The translations under genes were made by a program, and so were the position numbers. The notes beneath the pieces were generated by a model. It ran no database searches and was not told the DNA's origin. It saw only the letters and a program-made list of their open reading frames with translations. Below are positions 9,490 through 18,193 of a DNA stretch of 53,143 nt, piece after piece (the stretch's first letter is position 1; each line of letters starts with the position of its first letter). Source of the stretch: Actinomycetales bacterium (GTDB taxonomy: Bacteria > Actinomycetota > Actinomycetes > Actinomycetales > Microbacteriaceae). The stretch covers positions 1-53,143 of the forward strand of contig JAATGR010000175.1 of NCBI GenBank assembly GCA_015654575.1. Reading direction: 5' to 3'.

Positions 9490-12018
9490 TCACGCGTCGA
9501 GCGGGGCATGCACCTCGCCGGGCGCCGTCGGCACCGGGCTGGTGACCACGGGAAGACTCGTGGTCAAGGTCGGCACGGAGGCGGACAGCAGCGTGCCGTC
9601 CTCGCGGCGGGCATCGGCGAACATGCGCAGCGTGGGCCTGCCGGGCCGGCGCGGTCCCTGGCCGATCAGCGGGATCACCACCTCACCGCCCCCACCGATC
9701 GTGTACGCGACGCCCCGCACCCGGAAATCGACCGGCGCACCGGCGTCGGCGCTGACGATCATCTCGTCCCGGCGCACGGTGATCCGCAGCATCGTGCCGT
9801 GCCAGGTGAGCGAATACGACAGTTCCGGCCAGCTCGCCGGCAGCCGCGGGTCGAAGGTGAGCTCGCCGAAGTGGTCGCGCATGCCCCCGAAGCCGCAGAC
9901 CAGGGAGGTCCACACGCCGCCCGCCGAGGCCACATGGACCCCGTCGGAGGCATTATGGTGCAGGTCGTCGAGATCGACGTAGATGGACTCGCGGAAGTAT
10001 TCGAGGGCGAGGTCCTGGTAGCCGACCTCGGCCGCGAGGATCGACTGAACGACCGCCGACAGGGTCGAGTCCCCCGTGGTCAGCGGGTCGTAGTACTCGA
10101 AGTCGGCGAGCTTCTCCTCGTCGGTGAAGTGGTTGCCCTGCAGGAACAGCGCCAGCACCACATCCGCCTGCTTGAGCACCTGGTACCGGTAGATGACCAG
10201 CGGGTGGAAGTTCAACAGCAGCGGGCGCTGCTCCGGCGGGGTGTTCTCGAGATCCCACACCTCGCGCTCGAGGAACACCTCGTCCTGCGGGTGCATGCCC
10301 AGACTCTGGCTGTACGGGATGTGCATCGCGTCGGCCGCGCGCTCCCAGAATCCGGGTTCGTCGGCGTTGAGGTCGAGTCGCTCCACCATCCGGGCGTATG
10401 CATGGGGATCGTCCTCGGCCATCTCGGTCACGGTCCGCGCGGCGAAGCGGAGGTTGAAGCGCGCCATGACGTTCGTGAAGAGGTTGTCGTTGACGACCGT
10501 GGTGTATTCGTCGGGACCGGTGACGCCGTGGATGTGGAACGTGTCCTCGCCGTCGATCTCCTCGCGCCAGAACCCGAGCGTCGCCCACAGCCGCGCCGTC
10601 TCGACCGCGATGTCGACCGCTTCGCGGTGCAGGAACTCGACGTCGCCGGTCGCCCGCACGTACTTGGCCAGCGCGAAGCTCACGTCGGCGTTGATGTGGT
10701 ACTGCGCGGTACCGGCGGCGTAATAGGCGGAGGCCTCCTCACCGCTGATCGTGCGCCATGGGAACAGCGCCCCGGCCTCGTTCAGCTGGAAGGCACGGCG
10801 ACGCGCCGCGGGCAGCATGAGCACCCGCATCCGCAGTGCGTTTCGCGCCCACGTCGGCGTCGTGTAGGCGAGGAAGGGGAGCACGTAGATCTCGGTGTCC
10901 CAGAAGTAGTGCCCGCTGTAGCCGGAACCGGTCAGTCCCTTCGCGGGCACGCCGAGACCGTCCGTGCGCGCGGTCGCCTGAGCGAGCTGGAACAGGCACC
11001 ACCGTGCCGCCTGCTGCAGATCGTCGTGTCCGGCGATCCGCACATCGGAGCGCTCCCAGAAGGCGTCCAGCCAGGCCCGCTGACGCGTCTCCAGCTCGGC
11101 GACCCCGATAGACCCCGCCCGATCGAGGGTGCGACGGCCGCGATCGATGAGCTCGTGCGGGGGAACGCCGCGCGATGCGTGATAGCTCACGAGCTTGGTG
11201 ACCGTGATCGGCACGCCGGCCTTCGCCTGCACGCGGTACACGTTCTTCGCGATGTCGGGATCGACGAGCGTCTTCACGTCGTACGGGTTCTCGGTCTCGA
11301 TCGCGTGGTCGGCGACGACGGCGAGCGTCATCCCGGATGCGGCGACGCGATAGCTCAGCACCGAGCGCGCACCCTCCTGCCAGTGGTCCTGCGGCACAAG
11401 CACGCGCTCCTCGATCCGCTCGGCCTTGCGAGGGTCGAACCCGGCCTTCTTGTTCGCGCCGGTCGTTCCGCTGTAGACCCCCGCGGAGTCCTGCCGGTTC
11501 ACCAGCTGGCAGCTGACCGTGACCGGCGCATCCCCATCGAGCACCGTGACCGTCACGGCCATGACGGCGAGGTGCTTCTCCTCGAACGAGACCATCCGGG
11601 AGTTGTGGATCCGCACCCTCTTGCCGGACGGCGTGCGCCACACCAGCTCGCGACGCAGCACGCCGTCGCGCATGTCGAGCGTCCTCTCGTACTCGACGAT
11701 CTCGGCGAGGTCGAAGGAGAGCGGCTCATCGTCGACGTAGACGCGCATGACCTTCGCGTCGGGTGCGTTGACGATCGTCTGACCGACCTCGGCGAAGCCG
11801 TACGCCTGCTCGGCGTGATGGATCGGGAACGTCTCGTGGAGGCCGTTGATGAACGTGCCCTGCTCATGCCCGAACCGTCCCTCGGGCTGGTTGCCGCGCA
11901 GGCCGAGGTAGCCGTTCCCGACCGAGAACAGCGTCTCGGTGACACCGATGTCGTCCAGGGAGAACCGTCGTTCGACGAGCCGCCACGGGTCGACGGGGAA
12001 ACGGTCGCGGTCGATCAT
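9490..12018 (-). CDS. Glycoside hydrolase family 65 protein (maltose/kojibiose/trehalose phosphorylase-like)
   Basis: GH65 enzymes mostly cleave alpha-glucosides with phosphate, releasing beta-glucose-1-phosphate. Starting at the ATG at 12018 (GAAGG about 8 nt upstream) gives 842 residues. The N-terminal beta-sandwich domain starts near FSLDDIGVTETLFSVGNGYL. The (alpha/alpha)6 barrel contains FWDTEIYVLPFL and the general acid Glu504 in VTGPDEYT. The longer open frame to 12693 runs into pgmB and is not needed. The gene sits 41 bp after a beta-phosphoglucomutase-like gene, which would convert the product to glucose-6-phosphate. The disaccharide substrate cannot be assigned. Confidence 0.9.
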   Translation of the reverse strand: MIDRDRFPVDPWRLVERRFSLDDIGVTETLFSVGNGYLGLRGNQPEGRFGHEQGTFINGLHETFPIHHAEQAYGFAEVGQTIVNAPDAKVMRVYVDDEPLSFDLAEIVEYERTLDMRDGVLRRELVWRTPSGKRVRIHNSRMVSFEEKHLAVMAVTVTVLDGDAPVTVSCQLVNRQDSAGVYSGTTGANKKAGFDPRKAERIEERVLVPQDHWQEGARSVLSYRVAASGMTLAVVADHAIETENPYDVKTLVDPDIAKNVYRVQAKAGVPITVTKLVSYHASRGVPPHELIDRGRRTLDRAGSIGVAELETRQRAWLDAFWERSDVRIAGHDDLQQAARWCLFQLAQATARTDGLGVPAKGLTGSGYSGHYFWDTEIYVLPFLAYTTPTWARNALRMRVLMLPAARRRAFQLNEAGALFPWRTISGEEASAYYAAGTAQYHINADVSFALAKYVRATGDVEFLHREAVDIAVETARLWATLGFWREEIDGEDTFHIHGVTGPDEYTTVVNDNLFTNVMARFNLRFAARTVTEMAEDDPHAYARMVERLDLNADEPGFWERAADAMHIPYSQSLGMHPQDEVFLEREVWDLENTPPEQRPLLLNFHPLVIYRYQVLKQADVVLALFLQGNHFTDEEKLADFEYYDPLTTGDSTLSAVVQSILAAEVGYQDLALEYFRESIYVDLDDLHHNASDGVHVASAGGVWTSLVCGFGGMRDHFGELTFDPRLPASWPELSYSLTWHGTMLRITVRRDEMIVSADAGAPVDFRVRGVAYTIGGGGEVVIPLIGQGPRRPGRPTLRMFADARREDGTLLSASVPTLTTSLPVVTSPVPTAPGEVHAPLDA

Positions 12019-12059
12019 TCGCGTGCCTTCGTTCGGGGGCTGTGTGAAGGAGAAGAAGG

Positions 12060-12782
12060 TCAGTCTACGAACGCGGAGAGGTCGTCCACGACCACATCCG
12101 CGCCCGCCGCGGCGAGCGCCTGGGCGCCGACACCGCGGTCGACCCCGACGACGAGGGAGAAGCCGCCCGCCGAGGCCGCGCGCGCCCCGCTCAGCGCGTC
12201 TTCGACGGCAGCGGAACGGGCCGGCTCGACGCCCAGCATCCGCGCCGCCTCCACGAACACATCGGGTGCGGGCTTGGAGGCGAGACCGTCGCGCTCGGCG
12301 ATGACGCCGTCCATCACGACGCCGAACCGGTCGCGGATGCCGGCGGCCGCCAGCACCTCCTCTGCGTTCTTGGAGCTGGAGACCACCGCGACCGGGGTGC
12401 CGGCCGCGGCGAGCACATCGAGCAGACGCACCGACCCCGGATAGGGCGCGATGCCGTCGGCGCGCAGCACCGCGGCGAAGACCTCGTTCTTGCGGTTCCC
12501 GATGCCGCAGATGGTGTTCTCCGTGGGATCGTCGTCGGGCGAGCCCCACGGCACCTCGACATCGCGGCTGCGCAGCAGCCCCGCCACGCCGTCGTAGCGT
12601 TTCTTGCCGTCGAGGTGTTCGAAGTAGTCGGCATCCGTGTAGGGCGGCTCGATCCCCCACTGGGAGAACAGCCTCTCGAACATCTCGCGCCACGCGTGCA
12701 TGTGCGCCTCCGCCGTGGGCGTGAGCACCCCGTCGAGGTCGAACAGCACGGCGTCGTACGACGTCAGGTCGGGCAGGGTCAC
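12060..12782 (-). CDS. Beta-phosphoglucomutase-like HAD family protein
   Basis: This HAD-superfamily enzyme has 240 residues. The catalytic loop VLFDLDGVL has nucleophile Asp15 and acid/base Asp17. A helical cap follows (about 25-105), then AVVSSSKNAEEVL (motif II) and AAVEDALSGARAA (motif IV). Its place directly upstream of a GH65 gene on the same strand argues for beta-glucose-1-phosphate to glucose-6-phosphate isomerisation. The cap is longer than in small PgmB proteins, and this GH65-linked actinobacterial type has also been annotated as a trehalose-related phosphatase, so the exact reaction is not certain. Confidence 0.85.
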   Translation of the reverse strand: MTLPDLTSYDAVLFDLDGVLTPTAEAHMHAWREMFERLFSQWGIEPPYTDADYFEHLDGKKRYDGVAGLLRSRDVEVPWGSPDDDPTENTICGIGNRKNEVFAAVLRADGIAPYPGSVRLLDVLAAAGTPVAVVSSSKNAEEVLAAAGIRDRFGVVMDGVIAERDGLASKPAPDVFVEAARMLGVEPARSAAVEDALSGARAASAGGFSLVVGVDRGVGAQALAAAGADVVVDDLSAFVD

Positions 12783-12881
12783 AGGTGGTCCTCCACGGTC
12801 GATGGTCGCCAGCGTAGCCCCCGCAGGTTACGCGTCGGTGTCGGTCTGCGCGCGACGGCGCCGGGCGGCGCAGGCATCCCG

Positions 12882-14153
12882 CTATCCGACCGGATGAGGC
12901 CGTTGCGCGGCATCCCGCGGTGAGCGGGGAGCCGCGACGGTGAGGGTCTGCCGGGCGATCTCGAGCTCTTCGTCGGTGGGGACCACCAGCACCGTCACCG
13001 GTGACGCATCGGTCGAGATGACGCGGATGCCGCGGCCCCGATCGGCGTTGCGGCCCGGGTCGAGCTCGACCCCGGCGAAGCCCAGGGTCTGAAGCGCCGC
13101 CGCGCGCACCGGCGCGGAGTTCTCCCCCACCCCCGCGGTGAAGGAGATGACGTCCACGCCGCCGAGCTGTGCGAGGTAGGAGCCGGCGTAGGCGCGGAGC
13201 CGATGGACGTAAACGTCGAACGCGAGCCGGGCCGCGGGCTCGCCCGCATCGACGGCGGCCAGCAGGTCGCGCATGTCGGTGACGCCGGCGAGGCCCTGCA
13301 GGCCCGACCTCCGGTTCAGCAGGTCGTCGACGTCCGCGACGGACATGTCGGCGCGCCGCATCAGCTGGAACACGACCGCCGGATCGATGTCGCCCGAGCG
13401 AGTGCCCATCACCAGCCCCTCGAGCGGGGTGAGTCCCATGGAGGTGTCGACCGACCGGCCGCCGTCGATGGCCGCGACGGACGCCCCGTTGCCGAGGTGG
13501 AAGACGATCTGCCTCAGCTCCCCGAGCGGTCGGCCGAGGAAGGCGGCGGCGGCCTCGCTGACGAATTTGTGCGAGGTGCCGTGGAAGCCGTATTTACGGA
13601 TGCGCAGCGGCTCGGTCACGCTCCGCTCGATCGCATAGGTATATGCCGCAGCGGGCATGGTCTGGTGGAAGGCGGTGTCGAACACGGCGACGTGAGGAAT
13701 GCCGCCGAACGCGGCGGTCGCCGCCCTGATGCCCTGCACCGCTCCGGGATTGTGCAGCGGCGCCAGCGCGGACAGATCCTCGATGTTGATCTCCACGAGC
13801 GGGGTGATCAGGGTCGGCTCGAAGAACCGCGCCCCGCCGTGCACCACCCGGTGCCCGACCGCGAGGGGAGGATGCCTGATCAGCGACGGCCCGTGGTCGG
13901 CGAAGGCGTCGAGCATCACCTGGAAGCCGGCGGTGTGGTCGGCGATCGGGAGGTCGCGGGCCGTCGTGGCGTCGAGGGCCGTCGGGGCGGCGGCATCCGC
14001 CTCTCCGAAGGAGGCCACGGTGTGCGTGGCATGACCTCGCTCCTGGCCGATCCGTTCCACCAGGCCCTGCGCCAGCACCTGCTCGTGCACCATGTCGATC
14101 AGCTGGTACTTGAACGACGACGAACCGCTGTTGATGACGAGGACGACGCTCAC
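12882..14153 (-). CDS. ackA: Acetate kinase
   Basis: AckA interconverts acetyl phosphate plus ADP and acetate plus ATP. Its 423 residues begin with the ASKHA phosphate loop VLVINSGSSSFKYQLID (4-20). They also contain GHRVVHGGARF, VFDTAFHQTMP, YGFHGTSHKFV and the late TAGVGENSAPVR block. Compared with the usual length near 400 there is a short Arg/Pro-rich C-terminal tail. It follows pta on the same strand, separated by a 147-bp gap that is mostly a three-armed family A palindrome. Confidence 0.96.
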   Translation of the reverse strand: MSVVLVINSGSSSFKYQLIDMVHEQVLAQGLVERIGQERGHATHTVASFGEADAAAPTALDATTARDLPIADHTAGFQVMLDAFADHGPSLIRHPPLAVGHRVVHGGARFFEPTLITPLVEINIEDLSALAPLHNPGAVQGIRAATAAFGGIPHVAVFDTAFHQTMPAAAYTYAIERSVTEPLRIRKYGFHGTSHKFVSEAAAAFLGRPLGELRQIVFHLGNGASVAAIDGGRSVDTSMGLTPLEGLVMGTRSGDIDPAVVFQLMRRADMSVADVDDLLNRRSGLQGLAGVTDMRDLLAAVDAGEPAARLAFDVYVHRLRAYAGSYLAQLGGVDVISFTAGVGENSAPVRAAALQTLGFAGVELDPGRNADRGRGIRVISTDASPVTVLVVPTDEELEIARQTLTVAAPRSPRDAAQRPHPVG

Positions 14154-14205
14154 CGACTCGCTCCCTGTGCGGCGGATGCCGCGGCCGTCCGCTCACCCCG
14201 GCATC

Positions 14206-14282
14206 CATGTCCCACTTCGGACCGCTTCTGCCGGTGCCAGGCGGTCCGAACCGGGACATGACCCGGTGCGACGTGGGACATG
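14206..14282. repeat. Palindromic element, family A copy 3 (55-bp core plus third arm)
   Basis: The arms CATGTCCCACTTCGGACCGC (14206-14225) and GCGGTCCGAACCGGGACATG (14241-14260) form the 55-bp core. A third arm CGGTGCGACGTGGGACATG (14264-14282) follows after the spacer ACC, exactly as in copy 1. It fills most of the gap between pta and ackA, so it would be transcribed with that operon. Confidence 0.9.
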
Positions 14283-14300
14283 GTGGTGGAGGTCATCGGG

Positions 14301-16409
14301 TCACTCGCCCTGGGCTTGGATCGCGGTGATCGCGATCGTGTTGACGATGTCGTCGACGAGGGCGCCCCGTGACAGGTCGTTGATCGGCTTGTTCAGGCCC
14401 TGCAGCACGGGGCCGATCGCGACGGCGCCCGCCGAGCGCTGCACCGCCTTATAGGTGTTGTTGCCCGTGTTCAGGTCGGGGAACACGAACACCGTGGCCT
14501 TGCCCGCGACCGCGGATCCCGGCATCTTCGTCCGGGCGACGGCCGCGTCCGCCGCGGCGTCGTACTGGATCGGGCCCTCCACCGGCAGCTCCGGCGCGCG
14601 CTCACGCACCACCGCGGTCGCCGCACGCACCTTCTCGACGTCGGCCCCCGCCCCCGACTCCCCCGTCGAGTACGACAGCATCGCCACCCGCGGCTCGATC
14701 CCGAACCGTGCGGCGGTCGCCGCGGACGAGATCGCGATGTCGGCCAGCTGCTCGGCCGACGGATCGGGGATGACCGCGCAATCGCCGTACACCAGCACGC
14801 GATCGGCGAGCGCCATCAGGAACACGCTGGAGACCACCGAGACCCCCGGCTTCGTCTTGATGATCTCGAAGGCCGGACGGATGGTGTGCGCCGTGGTGTG
14901 CGCAGCGCCGGAGACCATGCCGTCAGCGAGTCCCAGATGCACCATCATCGTGCCGAAGTAGGACGCGTCGGTCACGACGTCGGCCGCCTGCTGGACGGTG
15001 ACGCCCTTGTGGGCGCGCAGCCGGGAGTATTCCTCTGCGAAGCGCAGACCGAGCAGCGCGTCGAAGGGGCTGAGCACGGTCGCGTCCCGGATGTCGATGC
15101 CGAGCTCGATCGCGCGGGCGCGCACCTCGATCTCCTCGCCGAGGATCGTGACGTCGGCGATGCCTCGGGCGAGCACCGTGGCCGCGGCCCGCAGCACCCG
15201 GTCGTCGTCGCCCTCGGGCAGCACGATCCGCTTGCGGTCACCCCGGGCACGCTCGATGAGGCCGTACTCGAACATCAGCGGGGTGACAACCGCAGGCCGG
15301 GCAAGGCCCAGCAGCCGGGTCAGCTCTGCGCCGTCGACGTGCGTCTCGAACAGGCTCAGCGCGGTGTCGTAACGGCGCTGGGAGTCGGCGGCGAGGCGTC
15401 CGCGGGTGTTCATCACGCGCACCGCGGTGTCGTAGGTGCCCCGCTCGGTCGTGATGATCGGCAGGTTGGAGCCGAGCCCGTCGATGAGCCGGTCGACGGC
15501 ATCCGGCAGGGGGAACGGCCCGTTGAGGACGATGGCGGCGAGAGAGGGGAAGGTGCCGGAGGCGTTGGCCAGGAGCGCGGCGAGCAGCACCTCGGTGCGG
15601 TCGGCGGGGATGACCACCACCGCGCTCTCGGTGAGGCGCGGCAGCACGTTGACCATGGACATCCCGGCGACGACGACCCCGAGCACCTCGCGGGTCAGGA
15701 GCTCGGCGTCGCCCTTGATGAGCACGCCCTCGACCGAGCGCAGGATGCCCCGCACCGACGGGGCCACCAGGAAGCGATCCTCCGGGAGTGCCCACACGCG
15801 GACGTTCTCGCCGACGAGTGCACGCAACGCATCGGCGGTGAAATCGAGCCGATCGGCCTCGACCCGGTTGGCCACCACGGCAAACAACTCCGCGCGCGCC
15901 GCACGCAGCTCGGCGAGCGTCAACGCCGCGACCTGCGCGACTTCGGCGGCGGTGCGGGGATCGCTCACGCCGAGCTGTTCACCCTGCCCGCTCTGCGCGC
16001 GGCCTCCGACGACGAGGAGCACCGGCGCGCCGAGGTTCGCGGCGATGCGCGCGTTGTAGGCGAACTCGGCGGGGTTGCCGACGTCGGTGTAGTCGCTGCC
16101 GAGCACCACGACCGCGTCGCACCGGGCCTCGACAGCTTTGAAGCGCTCGACGATGCGGGCCAGCGCCGCCTCGGGGTCGGCGTGCACCGCGTCGTAGTCG
16201 ATGCCCACACAGTCGTCGTAGTCGAGGTCGACGCCGTCGTGATCGAGCAGGAGCTGCAGCACGTAGTCGTGTTCGACGGTGGAGCGGGAGATCGCCCGGA
16301 ACACCCCGACGCGCGGCACCGCGTGGCTCAGCGCCTCGAGCACGCCGAGTGCGACGGTGGACTTCCCGGAGTGGCCTTCCGCGGACGTGATGAAGATGCT
16401 CTGTGCCAC
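14301..16409 (-). CDS. pta: Phosphate acetyltransferase
   Basis: Pta converts acetyl-CoA plus phosphate to acetyl phosphate, upstream of AckA. I start it at the GTG at 16409, which has GGAG just before it and is followed by AQSIFITSAEGHSGKSTVAL, the P-loop-like start of the DRTGG-containing long Pta type. This gives 702 residues, the normal size. The open frame continues upstream to 16673, but that extension is Arg/Gly-rich and reads through a palindromic repeat. The C-terminal catalytic domain begins near residue 380 and contains TDASYFGTMMVHLGLADGMV. Confidence 0.95.
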   Translation of the reverse strand: MAQSIFITSAEGHSGKSTVALGVLEALSHAVPRVGVFRAISRSTVEHDYVLQLLLDHDGVDLDYDDCVGIDYDAVHADPEAALARIVERFKAVEARCDAVVVLGSDYTDVGNPAEFAYNARIAANLGAPVLLVVGGRAQSGQGEQLGVSDPRTAAEVAQVAALTLAELRAARAELFAVVANRVEADRLDFTADALRALVGENVRVWALPEDRFLVAPSVRGILRSVEGVLIKGDAELLTREVLGVVVAGMSMVNVLPRLTESAVVVIPADRTEVLLAALLANASGTFPSLAAIVLNGPFPLPDAVDRLIDGLGSNLPIITTERGTYDTAVRVMNTRGRLAADSQRRYDTALSLFETHVDGAELTRLLGLARPAVVTPLMFEYGLIERARGDRKRIVLPEGDDDRVLRAAATVLARGIADVTILGEEIEVRARAIELGIDIRDATVLSPFDALLGLRFAEEYSRLRAHKGVTVQQAADVVTDASYFGTMMVHLGLADGMVSGAAHTTAHTIRPAFEIIKTKPGVSVVSSVFLMALADRVLVYGDCAVIPDPSAEQLADIAISSAATAARFGIEPRVAMLSYSTGESGAGADVEKVRAATAVVRERAPELPVEGPIQYDAAADAAVARTKMPGSAVAGKATVFVFPDLNTGNNTYKAVQRSAGAVAIGPVLQGLNKPINDLSRGALVDDIVNTIAITAIQAQGE

Positions 16410-16581
16410 GGGCTCCAGCCTAGGTGCGCCGGTCGCCCCGGACCAGCGACGGCGTGTCCTCTTCCCCCCGGCCCGCGTCCTCTTCCCCCGGCCCGCGACC
16501 CGCGCCTCTCTCGCCCCGGCTCGCCCCACCGCATCCCGCGCCTCTCTTGCCCCGGCCCTCCACATCCCGTCCGCTTCGGGC

Positions 16582-16662
16582 GCAAAACTCAGGACAATCG
16601 GGCGGATACGGCATCCACACTGCCTTCGGCCGGCGTGTCGACCACAGTGTCCTGAGTTCTGC
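16582..16662. repeat. Palindromic element, family C copy 1 (81 bp)
   Basis: The arms GCAAAACTCAGGACA (16582-16596) and TGTCCTGAGTTCTGC (16648-16662) are inverted with one mismatch. The 51-bp centre is different in each copy. The rest of the 355-bp gap between pta and the DUF559 gene is C-rich, with an imperfect direct repeat of CGCGCCTCTCTCGCCCCGGC (about 16501 and 16533) and no gene. Confidence 0.88.
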
Positions 16663-16764
16663 TCCCGCGGCATCCTCTCCTCCCCACCGCTGTTTTAGGA
16701 CGCGGGCGACGCGGACCCGTGCATAACCCGATGTCGGCGCCGGCGACAGTCCCAGGATGAACGG

Positions 16765-17658
16765 ATGCTGCCGCCGAACCCGCCCGCGTCGCTCCCCGCC
16801 GCGTACGTGCGGATGCGGCATCGGCGGGGCGAGCCGGTGCCGCGACGGTGGCGGGTGTATTCGCGGCCGGAGCTGCTCGCGGCCGGGTGGACGCCGAAGG
16901 GCCTCACCTCCGCGGTGAGCGACGGCCGGCTCGTGCGGGCGCGCAACGGCGAGTATCTGCATCCGGATGCCGACCCTGACTGCATCGACGCCTGCCGAAC
17001 CGGCGGACGATTGACGTGCGTCTCGGAGCTCGCCCGCTGGGGAGTGTTCGTCTTCGAGACCACGACGCTGCACGTCCGCAACGCCCGCGGCGACTCGCGG
17101 CTTCGGCGACTGCCGCGCAGCGTGCGACGGCATCGTCCCCGGCGGCTCCGGACGTCGATGCGCGATGCCTCGGTCGATCTGATCGAGGCGTTCGCCGAGG
17201 CCACGCGCTGCCAGCATCCACGCGCGGCGATCGCCACCCTCGATTCGGGACTGCATCTGGGCCTCATCGACGGGCACGACCTGACGCCGATCTTCGCCCT
17301 GCTCCCGTTGCGATTCGCCGCCCTCCGGCCGCTGCTCGATGCCCGGGCCGAATCCGGCGCCGAATCGCTGATGCGACTCATCCTTCGCGGGCTCGGCTGC
17401 GACGCCGAGACGCAGGTTCGCATCGACTCGGTCGGCCGGGTGGACTTCCTCGTGGACGGACACCTCATCATCGAGTGCGACAGCAGGGAGTTCCACGGCT
17501 CCTGGGATGATCGCCGACGCGACCTCCGGCGCGATCAGGCCGCCGCGGCGCTCGGCTTCACGACGTATCGCCCTCTCGCGGAGGACATCTTCTGGCATCC
17601 CGAGCGGGTCATCGCCGCGGTCCGCGGGCTGCGGCGACTGCTCGCACCATCGGCCTGA
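16765..17658 (+). CDS. AbiEi-like N-terminal / DUF559 (Vsr-like nuclease fold) protein
   Basis: This 297-residue protein has two parts. Residues about 15-75 resemble the winged-helix AbiEi antitoxin-type domain (RPELLAAGWTPKGLTSAVSD, then GRLVRARNGEY). Residues about 195-297 form a DUF559 / very-short-patch-repair-like PD-(D/E)XK fold: ESGAESLMRLIL, then VDFLVDGHLIIECDS with Glu237 and Asp239, then a basic DDRRRDLRRDQAAAALGF helix and the closing HPERVIAAV. Such proteins are common in Microbacteriaceae, often as several paralogues, and their role is unknown. It is flanked on both sides, at about 100 bp, by 81-bp family C palindromes in the same orientation. Confidence 0.8.
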   Translation: MLPPNPPASLPAAYVRMRHRRGEPVPRRWRVYSRPELLAAGWTPKGLTSAVSDGRLVRARNGEYLHPDADPDCIDACRTGGRLTCVSELARWGVFVFETTTLHVRNARGDSRLRRLPRSVRRHRPRRLRTSMRDASVDLIEAFAEATRCQHPRAAIATLDSGLHLGLIDGHDLTPIFALLPLRFAALRPLLDARAESGAESLMRLILRGLGCDAETQVRIDSVGRVDFLVDGHLIIECDSREFHGSWDDRRRDLRRDQAAAALGFTTYRPLAEDIFWHPERVIAAVRGLRRLLAPSA

Positions 17659-17754
17659 GAGTATCCGTCCGGTACCGCGGGCACCGCCCGCACTGCGCGG
17701 GCACGATCCGCCTCGACACCCGGATCCGCGCCGTGCCGATGCGCGTGCATCGAC

Positions 17755-17835
17755 GCAAAAGTCAGGACGGATACGCGCGCAGAGATTCCACGGCCGCCAA
17801 GACCGATACGTCGGGCCGGACGTCCTGAGTTCTGC
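17755..17835. repeat. Palindromic element, family C copy 2 (81 bp)
   Basis: The arms GCAAAAGTCAGGACG (17755-17769) and CGTCCTGAGTTCTGC (17821-17835) pair with two mismatches. The inner base pair is G-C (ACG/CGT) where copy 1 has A-T (ACA/TGT), a compensated change. The total length, 81 bp, is identical to copies 1 and 3. Confidence 0.88.
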
Positions 17836-17910
17836 GCCCGAAGATGCGCGCAGATCAGGGGGCGCACCCGCAAACGGGGCGACGCGGGCGAAACGCACCG
17901 CCGCAGACAG

Positions 17911-18003
17911 AAAAGACCCTCCGCGCACCCGACAGAGCCCGGTTACCCTTGCTACGTTTCCGTCCTGGGGGAGTTGGCCTGGATGTCGCCACGCGGAGAG
18001 CCG
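17911..18003 (-). ncRNA. ffs: Signal recognition particle RNA (small bacterial type)
   Basis: On the minus strand the sequence has the domain IV core CCAGGACGGAAACGTAGCA: a GAAA tetraloop closed by ACG/CGT and followed by the conserved asymmetric AGCA that binds Ffh. It continues with AAGGGTAACCGGGCTCTG. The ends pair as an 11-bp terminal helix with two G-U pairs (18002-17992 with 17925-17915), followed by TTTT. The RNA forms the SRP with Ffh and targets membrane proteins. It lies directly after tRNA-Ser on the same strand. Confidence 0.9.
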
Positions 18004-18051
18004 CAGACGAGTCTAGCCCACGGGCGCAGGCCGCCTCTCGCCCGGGATGCC

Positions 18052-18084
18052 GATGAGCGCCGCCCCTCGGGGACGACGCTCATC
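18052..18084 (-). terminator. Hairpin after tRNA-Ser
   Basis: GATGAGCG (18052-18059) pairs with CGCTCATC (18077-18084), with an inner CCCC/GGGG stem. It begins 4 nt past the encoded CCA of tRNA-Ser and separates it from ffs. Confidence 0.7.
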
Positions 18085-18087
18085 GAT

Positions 18088-18179
18088 TGGCGGAAGTGAC
18101 AGGATTTGAACCTGCGAGGCGAGTTACCCCGCCTACATGGATTCCAGCCATGCTCCTTAGGCCGCTCGGACACACTTCC
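18088..18179 (-). tRNA. tRNA-Ser (anticodon GGA)
   Basis: On the minus strand the acceptor stem GGAAGTG/CACTTCC, the anticodon loop CTGGAAT (anticodon GGA) on stem CATGG/CCATG, a long variable arm (GGCGGGG..CTCGCC) and the T arm GCAGGTTCAAATCCTGT are all present. The long variable arm is the class II serine type. The discriminator G is followed by an encoded CCA (18090-18088). Confidence 0.97.
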
Positions 18180-18193
18180 AATCGGAAATCCTA

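Noticed and set aside
9454..12444. A 996-codon plus-strand open frame opposite the GH65 gene
   Set aside because: Low-complexity Arg/Val/Asp/Gly composition, no start signal and no family motif; the opposite strand has GH65 motifs throughout.
16410..16673. Upstream extension of pta
   Set aside because: It would translate through a palindromic repeat and gives an Arg/Gly-rich peptide unlike Pta. The GTG at 16409 with GGAG fits the family start.
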